Assembly (NCBI RefSeq): GCF_004402535.1 | Contig: NZ_SOEY01000001.1 | Coordinates: forward strand, 1-36,952 | Length of the DNA stretch: 36,952 bases | Reading direction: 5' to 3' | Source of the DNA: Cryobacterium glaciale | Lineage (GTDB): Bacteria > Actinomycetota > Actinomycetes > Actinomycetales > Microbacteriaceae | Shown here: piece after piece, positions 8,348-16,927 of the stretch | Position numbering within the stretch: the stretch's first letter is position 1 | Layout: every line of letters begins with the position of its first letter | Position numbers and translations under genes: made by a program | The notes under the pieces: model-generated | Told to the model about the DNA's origin: nothing | Seen by the model: only the letters and a program-made list of their open reading frames with translations | The model's database searches: none

Positions 8348-8486
8348 GTCAGGCTCACTGACGTGTGCGTGAGCGTCAGCGCGACGCCGGGACCGGTTCC
8401 AAATGATTGCGCCACCACTTCCTCGTGCAGGTGACTCCTATTTTATGCTGCCCGAGAATTTGCCACCGACCGCTCGCGCCGCTCTT

Positions 8487-11096
8487 TCAGTCGCTGACAA
8501 CGAACAGCCCGCGCGCGCCCTTCTCCGCATCCGACATCACATGGCTCACGAACGGGTAGGTACCGGCTTCGGTAAAGGTGAGCTCGACGAAGCCGCCCTG
8601 GGCCGGTGCCAGCGCGAGCGTCTGCGCCCCGCCTGTTCCCGTGCTGCCGCCGTCACGCAGAAGGTACTCACCCTCCGAGAACACCGTGTCGAACTGGCCA
8701 CCGACCACGTGAAAAGAACTACTCGAGTTGGGGCCGGCGTCGAGCACCCAGATGCGCACCGTCTCACCGACGGTCGCAATCAGCGGCGCCGCAACATACT
8801 GGTTGGCGTAGCCGTTGAAGGTGAGCAGGTCAGGCAGCTGCGTCTGCACTTTGACCGGGTCACCTTCCTCGCCCTGCTGGCCAAGATAGAACTCGGACTG
8901 GATCAGCACATATTCCTGGTCGACGACGGTCAGCCCCGGCGGATCGATGATGACCGCACCGAACATACCGTTGGCGGTGTGGGCCGACATGGGCATCGTG
9001 GAGCAGTGATACATCCAGATTCCCGACCGCGTCGCGGTGAACCGGTAGGTGAGTTCCTCGCCGGGGTCGATGGTCTGCATCGGCTTGTCCGGGGCGAGTG
9101 AACCAGCGTGAAAGTCGAGGGAATGGCCGATCGTGCCCGCGTTGACGAAGGTGATCTCGAAGACGTCACCGACCGTGCCGTGCAGCGTCGGTCCTGGTAC
9201 CGTTCCGTTGTAGGTCCACAGCATCTGTGTGACGCCCGGCGCCACCTCGGTCTCGGTATTGCTCACGGTCATCGTACTCGTGTGCACGGTTGCGGATGCC
9301 GCGGGCGCCAGTCGCGCATCACGCGCGACGAAATCGCTTCCCGGCTCGGCCATGGGGTCGAGGTCGTCGGCCGCGGATGCCGATGCGTCACTGCGCAGTG
9401 CGTCCGCGTGCGAATCGGCAGCGGCGGTCGGGTCCGCACCGATCGCGTTCACGGTCAGCAGCATTCCGAGCAGCCGGTGGCCGCCAAGCGAGCACCAGCC
9501 GCCCAGGTCGGCGTCGATGATCCCGACGTCGACGGTCGTCGTTGTCTGGGGCTCGACCGAGCCGGAGTCCACTCCGCTGTCGAACACCAGGTCGTGGAGT
9601 ATGCCGTCGGCGTTGGTGAGGGTGATCACCAGGGTGTCGCCGACCGGAACGTCGATCGTGTCGGGGCTGAACCGGGTGTCGATCATGGTGACGTCGACCG
9701 TCGTGGTGTGGCCGGTTGCTCCGGAGGCGAGGCTCGTGCTGGCGGGCTCGAGGGCAACACCGATGGCGAGGGTCAGGGCGAGGGTCGTCGCGGCCGCGAC
9801 GAGCATGCCGGTGCGAGAGTGCTGCGGCGTTGCGGGCTCCGCCGCATCGCGAACCAGGGGCGGAAGCCCCGATCCCGGAGGAGTGCGGGTCTTTCGATTG
9901 ATGCGCAGCGCCCGCACCATCAGAACGATGAACGCGGCGAGGGTCGTGAGGATAACCACCCAGAGCGCGGCGGTGACGAGGTCGGGCACCGGCAGAAGGG
10001 TGAGAACGAGTGCACCATTGACGACGCTCACTCGGAACAGCCCGGCACGATCGAGTTCGTGCGCGGTGGCCCTGAACGCCCGCGGCCCTCCGCCGAGCAC
10101 GACCGGAATGAGAAAGCTCAACGCACCGATCATGATCTGGCCGCCGAAGCCGACCGCGAAGTACGGCACGAGCGCTTTGAGGCCGGCCACGGCATCCGCC
10201 CAGCTGGCAGCGGTGACAACAACGACGGCAAAACCGAGGGCGCACAGTGCGAACCAGACCAGGGCCGCAGTGATACTCCCCCCGGCATAGCTGACCGCGG
10301 GCGAGCGGCGAAGATGACCAGCCAATTCCCGAAGCACCCGGGCGAAGCCGACCAGGTAGATCAGCACACCCGCCACAGTGATGATTCGTGAGTCCGCGTA
10401 TGAGCCGGTGCCCAGAATCACCAGTCCGGCCAGAAGAATTGGCAGAGTGGGGCGGGCGGCCGCCTGGGTGGTCGACAGTACCCGGGAGTGCAGCACGGTC
10501 GGGAGCAGCAGGGCGACGGTTCCAATGACGGTCAGCCCGACCCAGCCGAGCAGGTTCAGCCCGATGTGCGCGATGTAGAGCCGCTCGTGATAGTCCCCCA
10601 CCGCCGCGCTGCCGGGATGGGCCATCAAGATTCCCAGGGTGACACCGAGCGAGAGGCATCCGGCCGCAGCAATGTAATACCGCACCAGTGGCGCGAACCG
10701 GGCCGGGAGCGCGCCGCGCAGCTGCCGCACGAGAATTGTGGCGTGGACGACGGCGTTGAGCCCGACCAGAATTCCTCCGGTGAGTACAACAGGCCACCAG
10801 GCCCCGGTGATCCCGATCATCACCAGCGCCGCGCCGACCGTGTGCGCGGTCAGCCGAACGCCAAGCCAGTACCGGCCGCCCGGGGCGGTGTTTTTCAGCA
10901 GGCTGTCGGCGAAGTGCTGGCTCCAGACCAGGATCGCGGTCGAGAGTGCGCCAAGCAGCAGCAGGTGCACCATGAGCCAGGGCCCGAACGACGATCCTCG
11001 ATAGAGGACGACGCTGACAAGTCCGAGGATCAGCCAGACCGGCACAAGCATGCCGGTGACCTGATGCCACAGCCGGCGTTTAAGGCTGGGTTTCAT
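8487..11096 (-). CDS. nirK: NirK-type copper nitrite reductase fused to a membrane domain and a cupredoxin
   Basis: The 869-residue protein has three parts. Residues 1-400 are a polytopic membrane domain with about eleven helices. Residues about 430-560 are preceded by one more hydrophobic helix and form a cupredoxin with type 1 copper ligands in HDLVFDSG (near 500) and CSLGGHRLLGM (near 534-544). Residues about 600-869 are the two-domain copper nitrite reductase: HSLDFHAG (near 656), MYHCSTMPMSAHTANGMFG (near 694), FHVVGGQFDTVF (near 794) and FVSHVMSD (near 850) supply type 1 and type 2 ligands. The enzyme should reduce nitrite to nitric oxide outside the membrane, with the extra cupredoxin feeding electrons. 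It follows the DUF2249 gene by 9 bp in one operon. No NO reductase is seen in the window. Confidence 0.88.
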   Translation of the reverse strand: MKPSLKRRLWHQVTGMLVPVWLILGLVSVVLYRGSSFGPWLMVHLLLLGALSTAILVWSQHFADSLLKNTAPGGRYWLGVRLTAHTVGAALVMIGITGAWWPVVLTGGILVGLNAVVHATILVRQLRGALPARFAPLVRYYIAAAGCLSLGVTLGILMAHPGSAAVGDYHERLYIAHIGLNLLGWVGLTVIGTVALLLPTVLHSRVLSTTQAAARPTLPILLAGLVILGTGSYADSRIITVAGVLIYLVGFARVLRELAGHLRRSPAVSYAGGSITAALVWFALCALGFAVVVVTAASWADAVAGLKALVPYFAVGFGGQIMIGALSFLIPVVLGGGPRAFRATAHELDRAGLFRVSVVNGALVLTLLPVPDLVTAALWVVILTTLAAFIVLMVRALRINRKTRTPPGSGLPPLVRDAAEPATPQHSRTGMLVAAATTLALTLAIGVALEPASTSLASGATGHTTTVDVTMIDTRFSPDTIDVPVGDTLVITLTNADGILHDLVFDSGVDSGSVEPQTTTTVDVGIIDADLGGWCSLGGHRLLGMLLTVNAIGADPTAAADSHADALRSDASASAADDLDPMAEPGSDFVARDARLAPAASATVHTSTMTVSNTETEVAPGVTQMLWTYNGTVPGPTLHGTVGDVFEITFVNAGTIGHSLDFHAGSLAPDKPMQTIDPGEELTYRFTATRSGIWMYHCSTMPMSAHTANGMFGAVIIDPPGLTVVDQEYVLIQSEFYLGQQGEEGDPVKVQTQLPDLLTFNGYANQYVAAPLIATVGETVRIWVLDAGPNSSSSFHVVGGQFDTVFSEGEYLLRDGGSTGTGGAQTLALAPAQGGFVELTFTEAGTYPFVSHVMSDAEKGARGLFVVSD

Positions 11097-11105
11097 GAGG
11101 GACGG

Positions 11106-11426
11106 CTAGGCGATACGGGTCAGGCGCAAGGTCCACACATCGGGACCACTCTCGAGGTAGCTGATGCTGAAAGTGTTCGGGTGGTTTCGTTCGAGCTGGG
11201 CCAGTAGCGGCAGCGGGTCGTGCGACGCCTTGAGGTCGAGCGATATTCCGGGCTGGATTGCCCCCAGCGCACCGAAGATCGTGGCGTGACGGATCGCGTG
11301 CGGGATGGTGCGACTATCGAGAACGATGGCTTCGCTGTCGTCGTGACCGCAGGTACACGTCGCCGCAGCGGGCTCGTGCGCGTGGGCAGTCGGCCCGGCA
11401 GTGATACGGATCGGTTCGGCGGTCAT
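11106..11426 (-). CDS. DUF2249 domain protein upstream of nirK
   Basis: A 106-residue cytoplasmic protein. The DUF2249 domain covers the C-terminal 75 residues, with the usual opening VLDSRTIPHAIRHATIFGAL, the central LKASHDPLPLLAQLE and the ending DVWTLRLTR. The N-terminal 30 residues are His/Cys-rich (HAHEPAAATCTCGHDD) and could bind metal. The ATG at 11426 is preceded by a strong ribosome site, GAGGAGA. Proteins of this family often accompany nitrite reductase or hemerythrin-like genes, so a role in nitrogen-oxide or redox metabolism is inferred; the biochemical role is unknown. An AT-rich stretch at about 11463-11491 upstream is the likely promoter. Confidence 0.85.
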   Translation of the reverse strand: MTAEPIRITAGPTAHAHEPAAATCTCGHDDSEAIVLDSRTIPHAIRHATIFGALGAIQPGISLDLKASHDPLPLLAQLERNHPNTFSISYLESGPDVWTLRLTRIA

Positions 11427-11505
11427 GGTGTCTCCTCGGATCGGTGCGAACAACAGCACCTCCATTTTAGAGCATTTATTTCCGTTTAATACACCGGCCC
11501 TCTCG

Positions 11506-11560
11506 CGAGAGCGGGTAAGCAGCTCCTCCAGGTGTTGGAGCATCCACTCACCCGCTCTCG
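11506..11560 (-). terminator. Inverted repeat downstream of the MMPL gene
   Basis: CGAGAGCGGGT (11506-11516) is the exact complement of 11550-11560, enclosing a smaller CTCCA/TGGAG hairpin. It starts 8 bp after the MMPL stop on the minus strand and probably terminates that operon before the DUF2249-nirK promoter. There is no clear U-tract. Confidence 0.55.
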
Positions 11561-11567
11561 AGATCGG

Positions 11568-14087
11568 TCAGGCGACCGGCGTTGGGACGCGCTCGGCGAC
11601 GGCCACCGGGTGCGATCGCTCGAGCGACGCGCCCTCCACATCCACGTTGGGCAGGATACGATCGAGCCACTTCGGCAGCCACCAGGCCGCGTCACCGAGC
11701 AGGTGCATCACGGCCGGGATGATCAGCAGCCGCACCACGAACGCATCGAGCAGTACGCCACCGGCGAGACCGAAGCCGATCGACTGGATCATCACCGAGT
11801 TCGAGAAGATGAAGCCGGAGAAGACCGAAGCCATGATGAGAGCGGCGGCGATGACCACGGTGCGTCCGGCGTGCACCCCGCGCTGCACGGCGAGACGCGC
11901 CGAGGCGCCGTGCACGTACGATTCGCGCATGCCGCTCACTAGGAACAGCTGGTAGTCCATCGCCAGTCCGAACAGCACGCCCACGACGAGAATGGGCAGG
12001 AAGCTCAGGATCGGCCCCGGGTCATGAATGCCGAACACTGCCCCGAGCCAGCCCCACTGGAAGACCGCCGTGATCGCTCCAAACGACGCGAACAGCGACA
12101 AGACAAAGCCGAGGGTCGCGGTGATCGGTACGAGGATCGAGCGGAACACGAAGATCAGGATGATCAGCGAGAGCCCAACGACAACGAGAAGGTACAGCGG
12201 GAGCGCCGCGGCGAGTTTTTCGCTCACATCGATGTTTCCGGACGCGTTGCCGGCAACGCCGAGAGAGGTGACACCGTCGAGGTCGAGACCACGGAGGTCC
12301 CGGACCAGCTGCTCGGTCGATTCGCTGGTCGGCCCCTCTGCCGGAATAACCTGGAAGGCGAGCAGCAGGTCGTCGTCGGATGCTCCGATCGGCGCGACGG
12401 CGACGACATCATTCTCTGCTCTCAGTGCGGTTCCGATGCGCACCTGCTCGGCGAGCAGTTCGTCCTGGGCGATGGCTGTCTCGAGATCGGCCACGACGAG
12501 CAACGGACCGTTCACGCCGGCCCCGAATTTATCGTCCGCCAGTTTGTACGCGTTGTAGGCGCTCGAGCCCAGCGGTTCGGATGAGCCCGCGGGGAGTCCG
12601 AGGCGCATCGAGAGCGCGGGGATGGCCACGATGAGCAGCACGACAATGCCCACGACCACAGTGACGACGGCGCGCACCGTGTTCATCGGCTTGACCGGCA
12701 CCTTGGCCGAGTTGCTGGCGTGGCCAACCCGGGCGCGGGCCTTCTTCGTGAGAATCTTCGTGCCGACCAGGCCCAGCACCGCTGGCGTCAGCGTGATCGC
12801 AATGAGAATCGCAACGAAGACGCAAACGGCACCGACCGTGCCCATAAGCCCGAGAAAGGGGATGCCGGTGAGGTTGAGGGCGAGCAGGGCGATGAGCACC
12901 GTGGCGCCCGCGAACACGACCGCGTTTCCGGAGGTGCCGTTCGCCAGTCCGATCGACTCCTGGAGGGGTAGACCATGGCTCAGCTGGGTGCGATGCCGGT
13001 TGAGAATGAAGAGCGAGTAGTCGATTCCGACCGCGAGTCCGAGCATCACTCCCAGAACCGGGGTGACGGAGAGCATCTCGACGGATCCCGACAGTGCGAG
13101 GGATGCGAGCACACCGACGCCGACGCCGATCAGCGCGTTCAACAACGGCAGCCCCGCGCCGATCAGGGTTCCCAGCATCACCAACAGCACGATCGCCGCA
13201 ACGATCACGCCGCCGATCTCTCCCGGGCCGAGGATCTCGGGGATGGTGGAGGCAATGTCGTTGGAGACCTCGGCCGTGACGCCGTCGATCCCGGCGTTGC
13301 TCATCTCCGCAACAGCGGCTTCCTTCGACTCGGCCGGCACCAGATTGAGCGACGTGTCGAACTGCACGCTCGCGACAGCGGTGGTCTTGTCGGACGATAC
13401 CTGACGGATGCCCGCGGCCAGGTCGAGCAGATCGGCTCCCTGTTCCAGCGTGGTGCTCTGGGTTTCGAGTTCCGTGCGGCTCGCGTCCAGGGTGGCCTGC
13501 TGCTCGGCAATCGTCGTTCGCCCCGCGTCGAGCTGAGCTTGCTGCGCATCGAGGGTCGGCTGTGCGGCGGCGAGTTGCCCCGCGGCCTCGGCCTGCGTGC
13601 GGCTGGCGTCGAGCTGCGCCTGCCCGGCGTCGGCCTGAGCCGTGGCCGCGTCGATCTGGGCCTGCCCAGCCTCGAGCTGCGCCGTTGCGTCAGCGATTGC
13701 CTGTCGGCCGTTTACGACCTGCTGGGACTGATCATCGATCTGAGTCTGGGTCTCGAAGGGGTTCGTCGCCGATTTCACACTGTCGAGTTCGACGGTGCGG
13801 GTGAGCAGGTCACCGATCGCGGTCTTCTGCGCGTCGGTGAAGGTGGAGTCATCCGTTGTGGTGAAGATGACCGTGCCACGCCCACCGCTGGCCGAGGGGA
13901 ACTTCTCAGCCAGCTCGTCACTGACCGCCTGGGTGGCGGTTCCCGGGATACTGACGGACGAGGTGAGTGTTCCGCCGAAGACGGCGAAGGCACCGACCGC
14001 GAGGCCAAGAACGACCATCCAGGCGACGATGACCGGCCAGGCTCGGCGGGCGGAGAACCGCCCGAGCCGGTAGAGGAGCGATGCCAT
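11568..14087 (-). CDS. MMPL/RND-family membrane transporter
   Basis: The 839-residue protein is an MMPL transporter of the RND superfamily. One N-terminal helix (about 15-38) leads to an outer domain, followed by five helices at about 285-450, a second outer domain, and a further five helices at about 620-810. Typical MMPL signatures include VMLGLAVGIDYSLFILNRHR and VGVLFGLAMDYQLFLVSGMRE, whose Asp residues carry the proton pathway. The first outer domain holds a long Ala/Gln/Leu-rich coiled coil (about 105-215) with repeats such as AGQAQLDASRTQ. Expected substrates are lipids or hydrophobic drugs moved by proton-motive force. It is 104 bp downstream of a TetR gene in the same direction, so it is the probable target of that repressor. 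Confidence 0.9.
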   Translation of the reverse strand: MASLLYRLGRFSARRAWPVIVAWMVVLGLAVGAFAVFGGTLTSSVSIPGTATQAVSDELAEKFPSASGGRGTVIFTTTDDSTFTDAQKTAIGDLLTRTVELDSVKSATNPFETQTQIDDQSQQVVNGRQAIADATAQLEAGQAQIDAATAQADAGQAQLDASRTQAEAAGQLAAAQPTLDAQQAQLDAGRTTIAEQQATLDASRTELETQSTTLEQGADLLDLAAGIRQVSSDKTTAVASVQFDTSLNLVPAESKEAAVAEMSNAGIDGVTAEVSNDIASTIPEILGPGEIGGVIVAAIVLLVMLGTLIGAGLPLLNALIGVGVGVLASLALSGSVEMLSVTPVLGVMLGLAVGIDYSLFILNRHRTQLSHGLPLQESIGLANGTSGNAVVFAGATVLIALLALNLTGIPFLGLMGTVGAVCVFVAILIAITLTPAVLGLVGTKILTKKARARVGHASNSAKVPVKPMNTVRAVVTVVVGIVVLLIVAIPALSMRLGLPAGSSEPLGSSAYNAYKLADDKFGAGVNGPLLVVADLETAIAQDELLAEQVRIGTALRAENDVVAVAPIGASDDDLLLAFQVIPAEGPTSESTEQLVRDLRGLDLDGVTSLGVAGNASGNIDVSEKLAAALPLYLLVVVGLSLIILIFVFRSILVPITATLGFVLSLFASFGAITAVFQWGWLGAVFGIHDPGPILSFLPILVVGVLFGLAMDYQLFLVSGMRESYVHGASARLAVQRGVHAGRTVVIAAALIMASVFSGFIFSNSVMIQSIGFGLAGGVLLDAFVVRLLIIPAVMHLLGDAAWWLPKWLDRILPNVDVEGASLERSHPVAVAERVPTPVA

Positions 14088-14191
14088 ATTCTCAGGTTCT
14101 TTCTACGGGGAGGGTTCAGTGGTCGAGCGGCCGTTGTAGCGTCTCGCGTCGCGTCATCGGGAATCGAGTTGTGGGCAGAGCGGGGGCGGGC

Positions 14192-14836
14192 TCAGCTGGG
14201 CGGCGCGTAGCCGGTGCGGATGGTGACGATAAGGCGGTCGAGCAACTCGTTCCACACCGTGCGCGAGGCTGCATCGAGCGTCCCCCCGGTACGCGCCAGC
14301 CAATGACCAGACACCACGGCGATGCCGTTCATTACTGAGCTCACGAGGATCGCAACCTCGAATTCGTCGATGGCGCTCGTGCGTTCGGCGATCTCGGTCG
14401 AGAGTTGTTCGGTCGTGCGAGTGAAGACGTCGCTGATACTGTGCTGGGAACGACCGTTCTCACCCTCGACGGTGAGCACGCCGGCGAGGTAGGCGACCAC
14501 TGGCGGCAGGTCGATGTTGCGAAGCGCCGCCGTGAGCTCGTCGAACAGGCCGTCGCGACTGCCGTCTCCGGCGGGAGTGGACGCAGTCGCCGCACGGAAT
14601 TCGTCAACGGTGGCGCTGAGCACCTGCGTGCAGGTGGTCATGATCACGTCGTCGAGCGATGAGAAGTGGTTGAAAACCGTGCGCCTGGAGACGTCGGCAC
14701 GCTCGGCGAGCTCGTCGACGCTGAACTGCGGTTTGCCCCGCTCGCGAATGAGCGAGGCTGCGGCATCCAGGATGGCTTGGCGGTACCGCGCCTTGAGTTC
14801 GGCGCGGCGATCGGGGGCGGTATTGGGGAATGTCAC
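14192..14836 (-). CDS. TetR-family repressor, probable regulator of the MMPL pump
   Basis: A 214-residue TetR/AcrR regulator. The N-terminal HTH is clear: AILDAAASLIRERGKPQFSV (about 16-35), then DELAERADVSRRTVFNHFSS as the recognition region. The C-terminal ligand domain is all-helical with no recognised ligand signature. The start is a GTG at 14836, without a ribosome site, placed where transcription should begin if TTGCAC (14872-14867) and TAGTGT (14848-14843) are the promoter with an 18-bp spacer. The message would then be leaderless. Two CACTNNGTG palindromes overlap these promoter elements. The MMPL gene follows in the same direction, so autorepression would also control the pump. Confidence 0.88.
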   Translation of the reverse strand: MTFPNTAPDRRAELKARYRQAILDAAASLIRERGKPQFSVDELAERADVSRRTVFNHFSSLDDVIMTTCTQVLSATVDEFRAATASTPAGDGSRDGLFDELTAALRNIDLPPVVAYLAGVLTVEGENGRSQHSISDVFTRTTEQLSTEIAERTSAIDEFEVAILVSSVMNGIAVVSGHWLARTGGTLDAASRTVWNELLDRLIVTIRTGYAPPS

Positions 14837-14843
14837 GTGCCTA

Positions 14844-14869
14844 CACTAAGTGCAACGACGCACAAAGTG
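14844..14869 (-). promoter_or_regulatory. tetR promoter with two tandem CACTNNGTG operators
   Basis: On the minus strand, TTGCACTTTGTG and TTGCACTTAGTG are repeated 17 bp apart. The cores CACTTTGTG (14861-14869) and CACTTAGTG (14844-14852) are palindromic in their outer bases and overlap the -35 and -10 elements. This is the layout expected for autorepression by the adjacent TetR protein. Confidence 0.6.
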
Positions 14870-14927
14870 CAAGGACTTCACCACTCTCTCAGACATGGCT
14901 GAAACCCCCCGTCCCGGGAAACGAAAA

Positions 14928-14953
14928 CCCCCGCAGCCCAATGACTACGGGGG
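14928..14953. terminator. GC-rich hairpin upstream of parDE
   Basis: CCCCCG (14928-14933) pairs with CGGGGG (14948-14953), with two more pairs after a mismatch. A T-run follows only on the minus strand. No minus-strand gene leads into it, so it may be a relic; it does insulate the tetR and parDE promoters. Confidence 0.4.
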
Positions 14954-15055
14954 CCTCTTGACGGGTCAAGGAGGCGGATAGCTGCATCATTCCAACTTCG
15001 GGTGCCCTGTCGAATGTGGACCAGATGGCATAAACTGCCAATGGAGGTAACTGCC

Positions 15056-15343
15056 GTGGCCACGAGGAATGTTGTTCTGAGTCAGCACCAGCACGAGCTC
15101 GTTGAGTCGCTGGTAAAGGCCGGACGTTACCAAAACGCCAGCGAAGTACTGCGCGACGGACTCCGACTCCTGGAGCGCCAGGAGTTGGAGAATGCAGCCA
15201 AGGTTGCTGCCCTACGAGATGCCGCACAGAAGGGCTGGTTGGACATCGCCACCGGGCGTTATGACGACATCGCCGACGAGAACCTCGATGACTTCATTCG
15301 AGAGCTCGGTGGTCGCGCAGCGCGGGCCAGCTCGACCGGCTGA
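15056..15343 (+). CDS. parD: ParD-type ribbon-helix-helix antitoxin
   Basis: A 95-residue antitoxin of the ParD/CC2985 type. The N-terminal ribbon-helix-helix DNA-binding fold is RNVVLSQHQHELVESLVKAG (about 4-23) followed by RYQNASEVLRDGLRLLERQE. The C-terminal acidic tail (DDIADENLDDFIRELGG) would wrap the toxin. The GTG at 15056 is preferred over the ATG at 15041 because GGAGGT lies eight bases upstream of it. The stop overlaps the toxin start by one base (TGATG), so the two are translationally coupled. ParD proteins usually autorepress their operon; no operator was identified. Confidence 0.88.
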   Translation: MATRNVVLSQHQHELVESLVKAGRYQNASEVLRDGLRLLERQELENAAKVAALRDAAQKGWLDIATGRYDDIADENLDDFIRELGGRAARASSTG

Positions 15344-15702
15344 TGGCGGACTACCGTCTAACTCATTCGGCGCAGGCCGATATCGTGCGGATTCTTGCGT
15401 GGTCTGAAGAGGAGTTCGGTACGGATGCGCGCAATCGCTATCAGGCGCTGATCGCCACGGCCATCCGGGACGCGGCTTCGCGTGCCGACAATGTTGGGCA
15501 TATCGACCGACCAGAACTGGGGGACGGCGTTTTTTCCTGGCATCTGGCGCAGAGTCGTACCCGCTGCCCTGGCGTGGCTGTTCGACGACCGCGACACTTC
15601 CTCGTCTGTCGTCGGGATGGGGAGGTGCTGGTCATTGGCCGAGTCCTTCACGACGCCATGGAACCACGCCTCCACGTCGATTCCCCACAGACTTGGGATT
15701 AG
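15343..15702 (+). CDS. parE: ParE/RelE-family toxin
   Basis: A 119-residue toxin of the ParE branch of the RelE/ParE superfamily. The N-terminal part is YRLTHSAQADIVRILAWSEE with a helical hairpin to about residue 50. The C-terminal strand pattern (HFLVCRRDGEVLVIGRVLHD) is the family's most typical element. Family members poison DNA gyrase; this is inferred from the family. It is about 20 residues longer than the usual 95-100, because of a loop at about 70-82 and a C-terminal extension. The ATG overlaps the antitoxin stop by one base. It is convergent with the hypothetical gene ending at 15722. Confidence 0.86.
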   Translation: MADYRLTHSAQADIVRILAWSEEEFGTDARNRYQALIATAIRDAASRADNVGHIDRPELGDGVFSWHLAQSRTRCPGVAVRRPRHFLVCRRDGEVLVIGRVLHDAMEPRLHVDSPQTWD

Positions 15703-15721
15703 CCATCGTCACGTCATTCAC

Positions 15722-16186
15722 TTACTGCGGCCTGCGTTTCGGAACGGCCGCACGCGACCGGCGGAGAACCTTCTCCGTGTCGATTGCCACACGGATATCA
15801 ATGAGCGGGCAGCCGACTTGCTCCCGGTCGACGAGGCGCGCCACCAAGAGATGACCAGTGAGGTATTCAGCCAGCCGCAATTGGGTTGCGCGTTGCACAG
15901 GATCGTCGCGGAGCCAGGGGTCGCACACGAACAACAAGAGTATGAAGACCAGATCGTCGGCGTGCATCGTGCGGGCCACTTCGCCATCCTGCATGAATTG
16001 CCGTTCGGCTGCCAGAATCTCCAAATCCCCGGTCACGAGAATTCGCTCAGCCTCTGCCTCGAGGCACTCCCGCAGGCGACGCTCGACTACCTCGATGCGA
16101 GAACGGGACAGGCCGGCCTTGCCGGCCAACTCGTGGTCGAAGAATTGTCGCAGGATGGGGTCAATTGTGGATCGTTGAATTTGCAT
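15722..16186 (-). CDS. Hypothetical cytoplasmic protein
   Basis: I cannot assign this 154-residue protein to a family. It is helical and rich in Arg, Glu and Leu (RSRIEVVERRLRECLEAEAE at about 28-47), with a hydrophobic helix (LVFILLLFVCD) near residues 78-88 and a strongly basic tail (RRSRAAVPKRRPQ). The opening sequence reads QRSTIDPILRQFFDHELAG. The ATG at 16186 is chosen as the only early start; no strong ribosome site is visible. The gene is convergent with parE. Confidence 0.55.
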   Translation of the reverse strand: MQIQRSTIDPILRQFFDHELAGKAGLSRSRIEVVERRLRECLEAEAERILVTGDLEILAAERQFMQDGEVARTMHADDLVFILLLFVCDPWLRDDPVQRATQLRLAEYLTGHLLVARLVDREQVGCPLIDIRVAIDTEKVLRRSRAAVPKRRPQ

Positions 16187-16346
16187 GCGCTAATAGTCCC
16201 GCGTACCACCGACAGGGCGATCCATCCCGTCGCGTTACCGACCAGACGTGGGTAGGCGATAATTCCGCGCCGCCTGTAGCTTTGCTGCGCGTATCCACGA
16301 ACATGCGGAGAGCATGGACGACGTGGGCCGGAACGTGCTCGAGCGC

Positions 16347-16444
16347 CGTGAGACGTGAGACGTGAGACGTGAGACGTGAGACGTGAGACGTGAGACGTGA
16401 GACGTGAGACGTGAGACGTGAGACGTGAGACGTGAGACGTGAGA
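16347..16444. repeat. Perfect tandem heptamer repeat, 14 copies
   Basis: The unit CGTGAGA is repeated exactly 14 times with no mismatch (98 bp). As 7 is not a multiple of 3, each copy gained or lost shifts any frame across it. On the minus strand all three frames are open and encode the same SRLTSHV peptide repeat; on the plus strand frames are closed by TGA. No convincing gene crosses it. It lies between the hypothetical gene ending at 15722 and the GntR gene. Confidence 0.97.
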
Positions 16445-16927
16445 AAATATGGGCAGGATGTGGGAAGACGCCAAAATACCAGCGCAAATTGTGCCGCTGA
16501 TCAAGGATTTCTTGTGCGGGTATTTTACGTAATTCCTAATTCGCATTGTTGGCGCGGGACTCGGAGGTCGTGCCAGATCACTTTTCCATCACATCGCGGA
16601 ATTAATTCCACGGGCGCGGCCATCCGAAGCGCCCGATGCCGGTTGTGGAAAGTCCGACGACCAGCGGGCTGCAAAACCGGACCCTAAGGCAGGCAACCCG
16701 CGGCAGCGGCCCGGCACGGCACTGGCCCTGTTTTCGATCCGCACGAGATCGACGCAGAGCTCGAAGCCCGTGACGCCCACCCATCCAACGCCCCACCCAT
16801 TCCCACGATATTGACCGGCATTTCGTGGCAGCAACGTCGAATAGGTGTTACCGACCCACACTCGTAGTGCAAGCAAGGGATAATTGCATTTTGGCGCACC
16901 TATTGCCCGAGGAGAAGCGGAACTCAC
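16445..16927. other. Gene-free stretch before the GntR regulator
   Basis: No supported gene is seen in these 483 bases. The first 100 bases after the heptamer array are AT-richer than the surroundings and contain a 27-codon open frame from an ATG at 16449 (MWEDAKIPAQIVPL is its core) without a ribosome site. The remainder carries only shadow frames. The GntR promoter should lie near its end. Confidence 0.4.

Noticed and set aside
8403..10391. Long plus-strand frames opposite nirK (232 and 427 codons)
   Set aside because: They are GC-driven shadow frames of the nitrite reductase gene, rich in Arg, Gly, His and Asp, without domains.
12975..14210. 411-codon plus-strand frame opposite the MMPL gene
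   Set aside because: Mirror of the MMPL coding strand; no ribosome site and no recognisable domain.
16347..16444. CRISPR-like array
   Set aside because: The units are directly adjacent 7-mers with no spacers, and no cas genes are present.
16161..16487. 108-codon minus-strand frame with SRLTSHV repeats
   Set aside because: The repeat peptide is an automatic result of the heptamer DNA array; flanking residues show no family pattern and there is no ribosome site.
16449..16532. 27-codon frame starting just after the heptamer array
   Set aside because: Reads well as a peptide but has no ribosome site, no operon partner and no family; chance is likely at this length.
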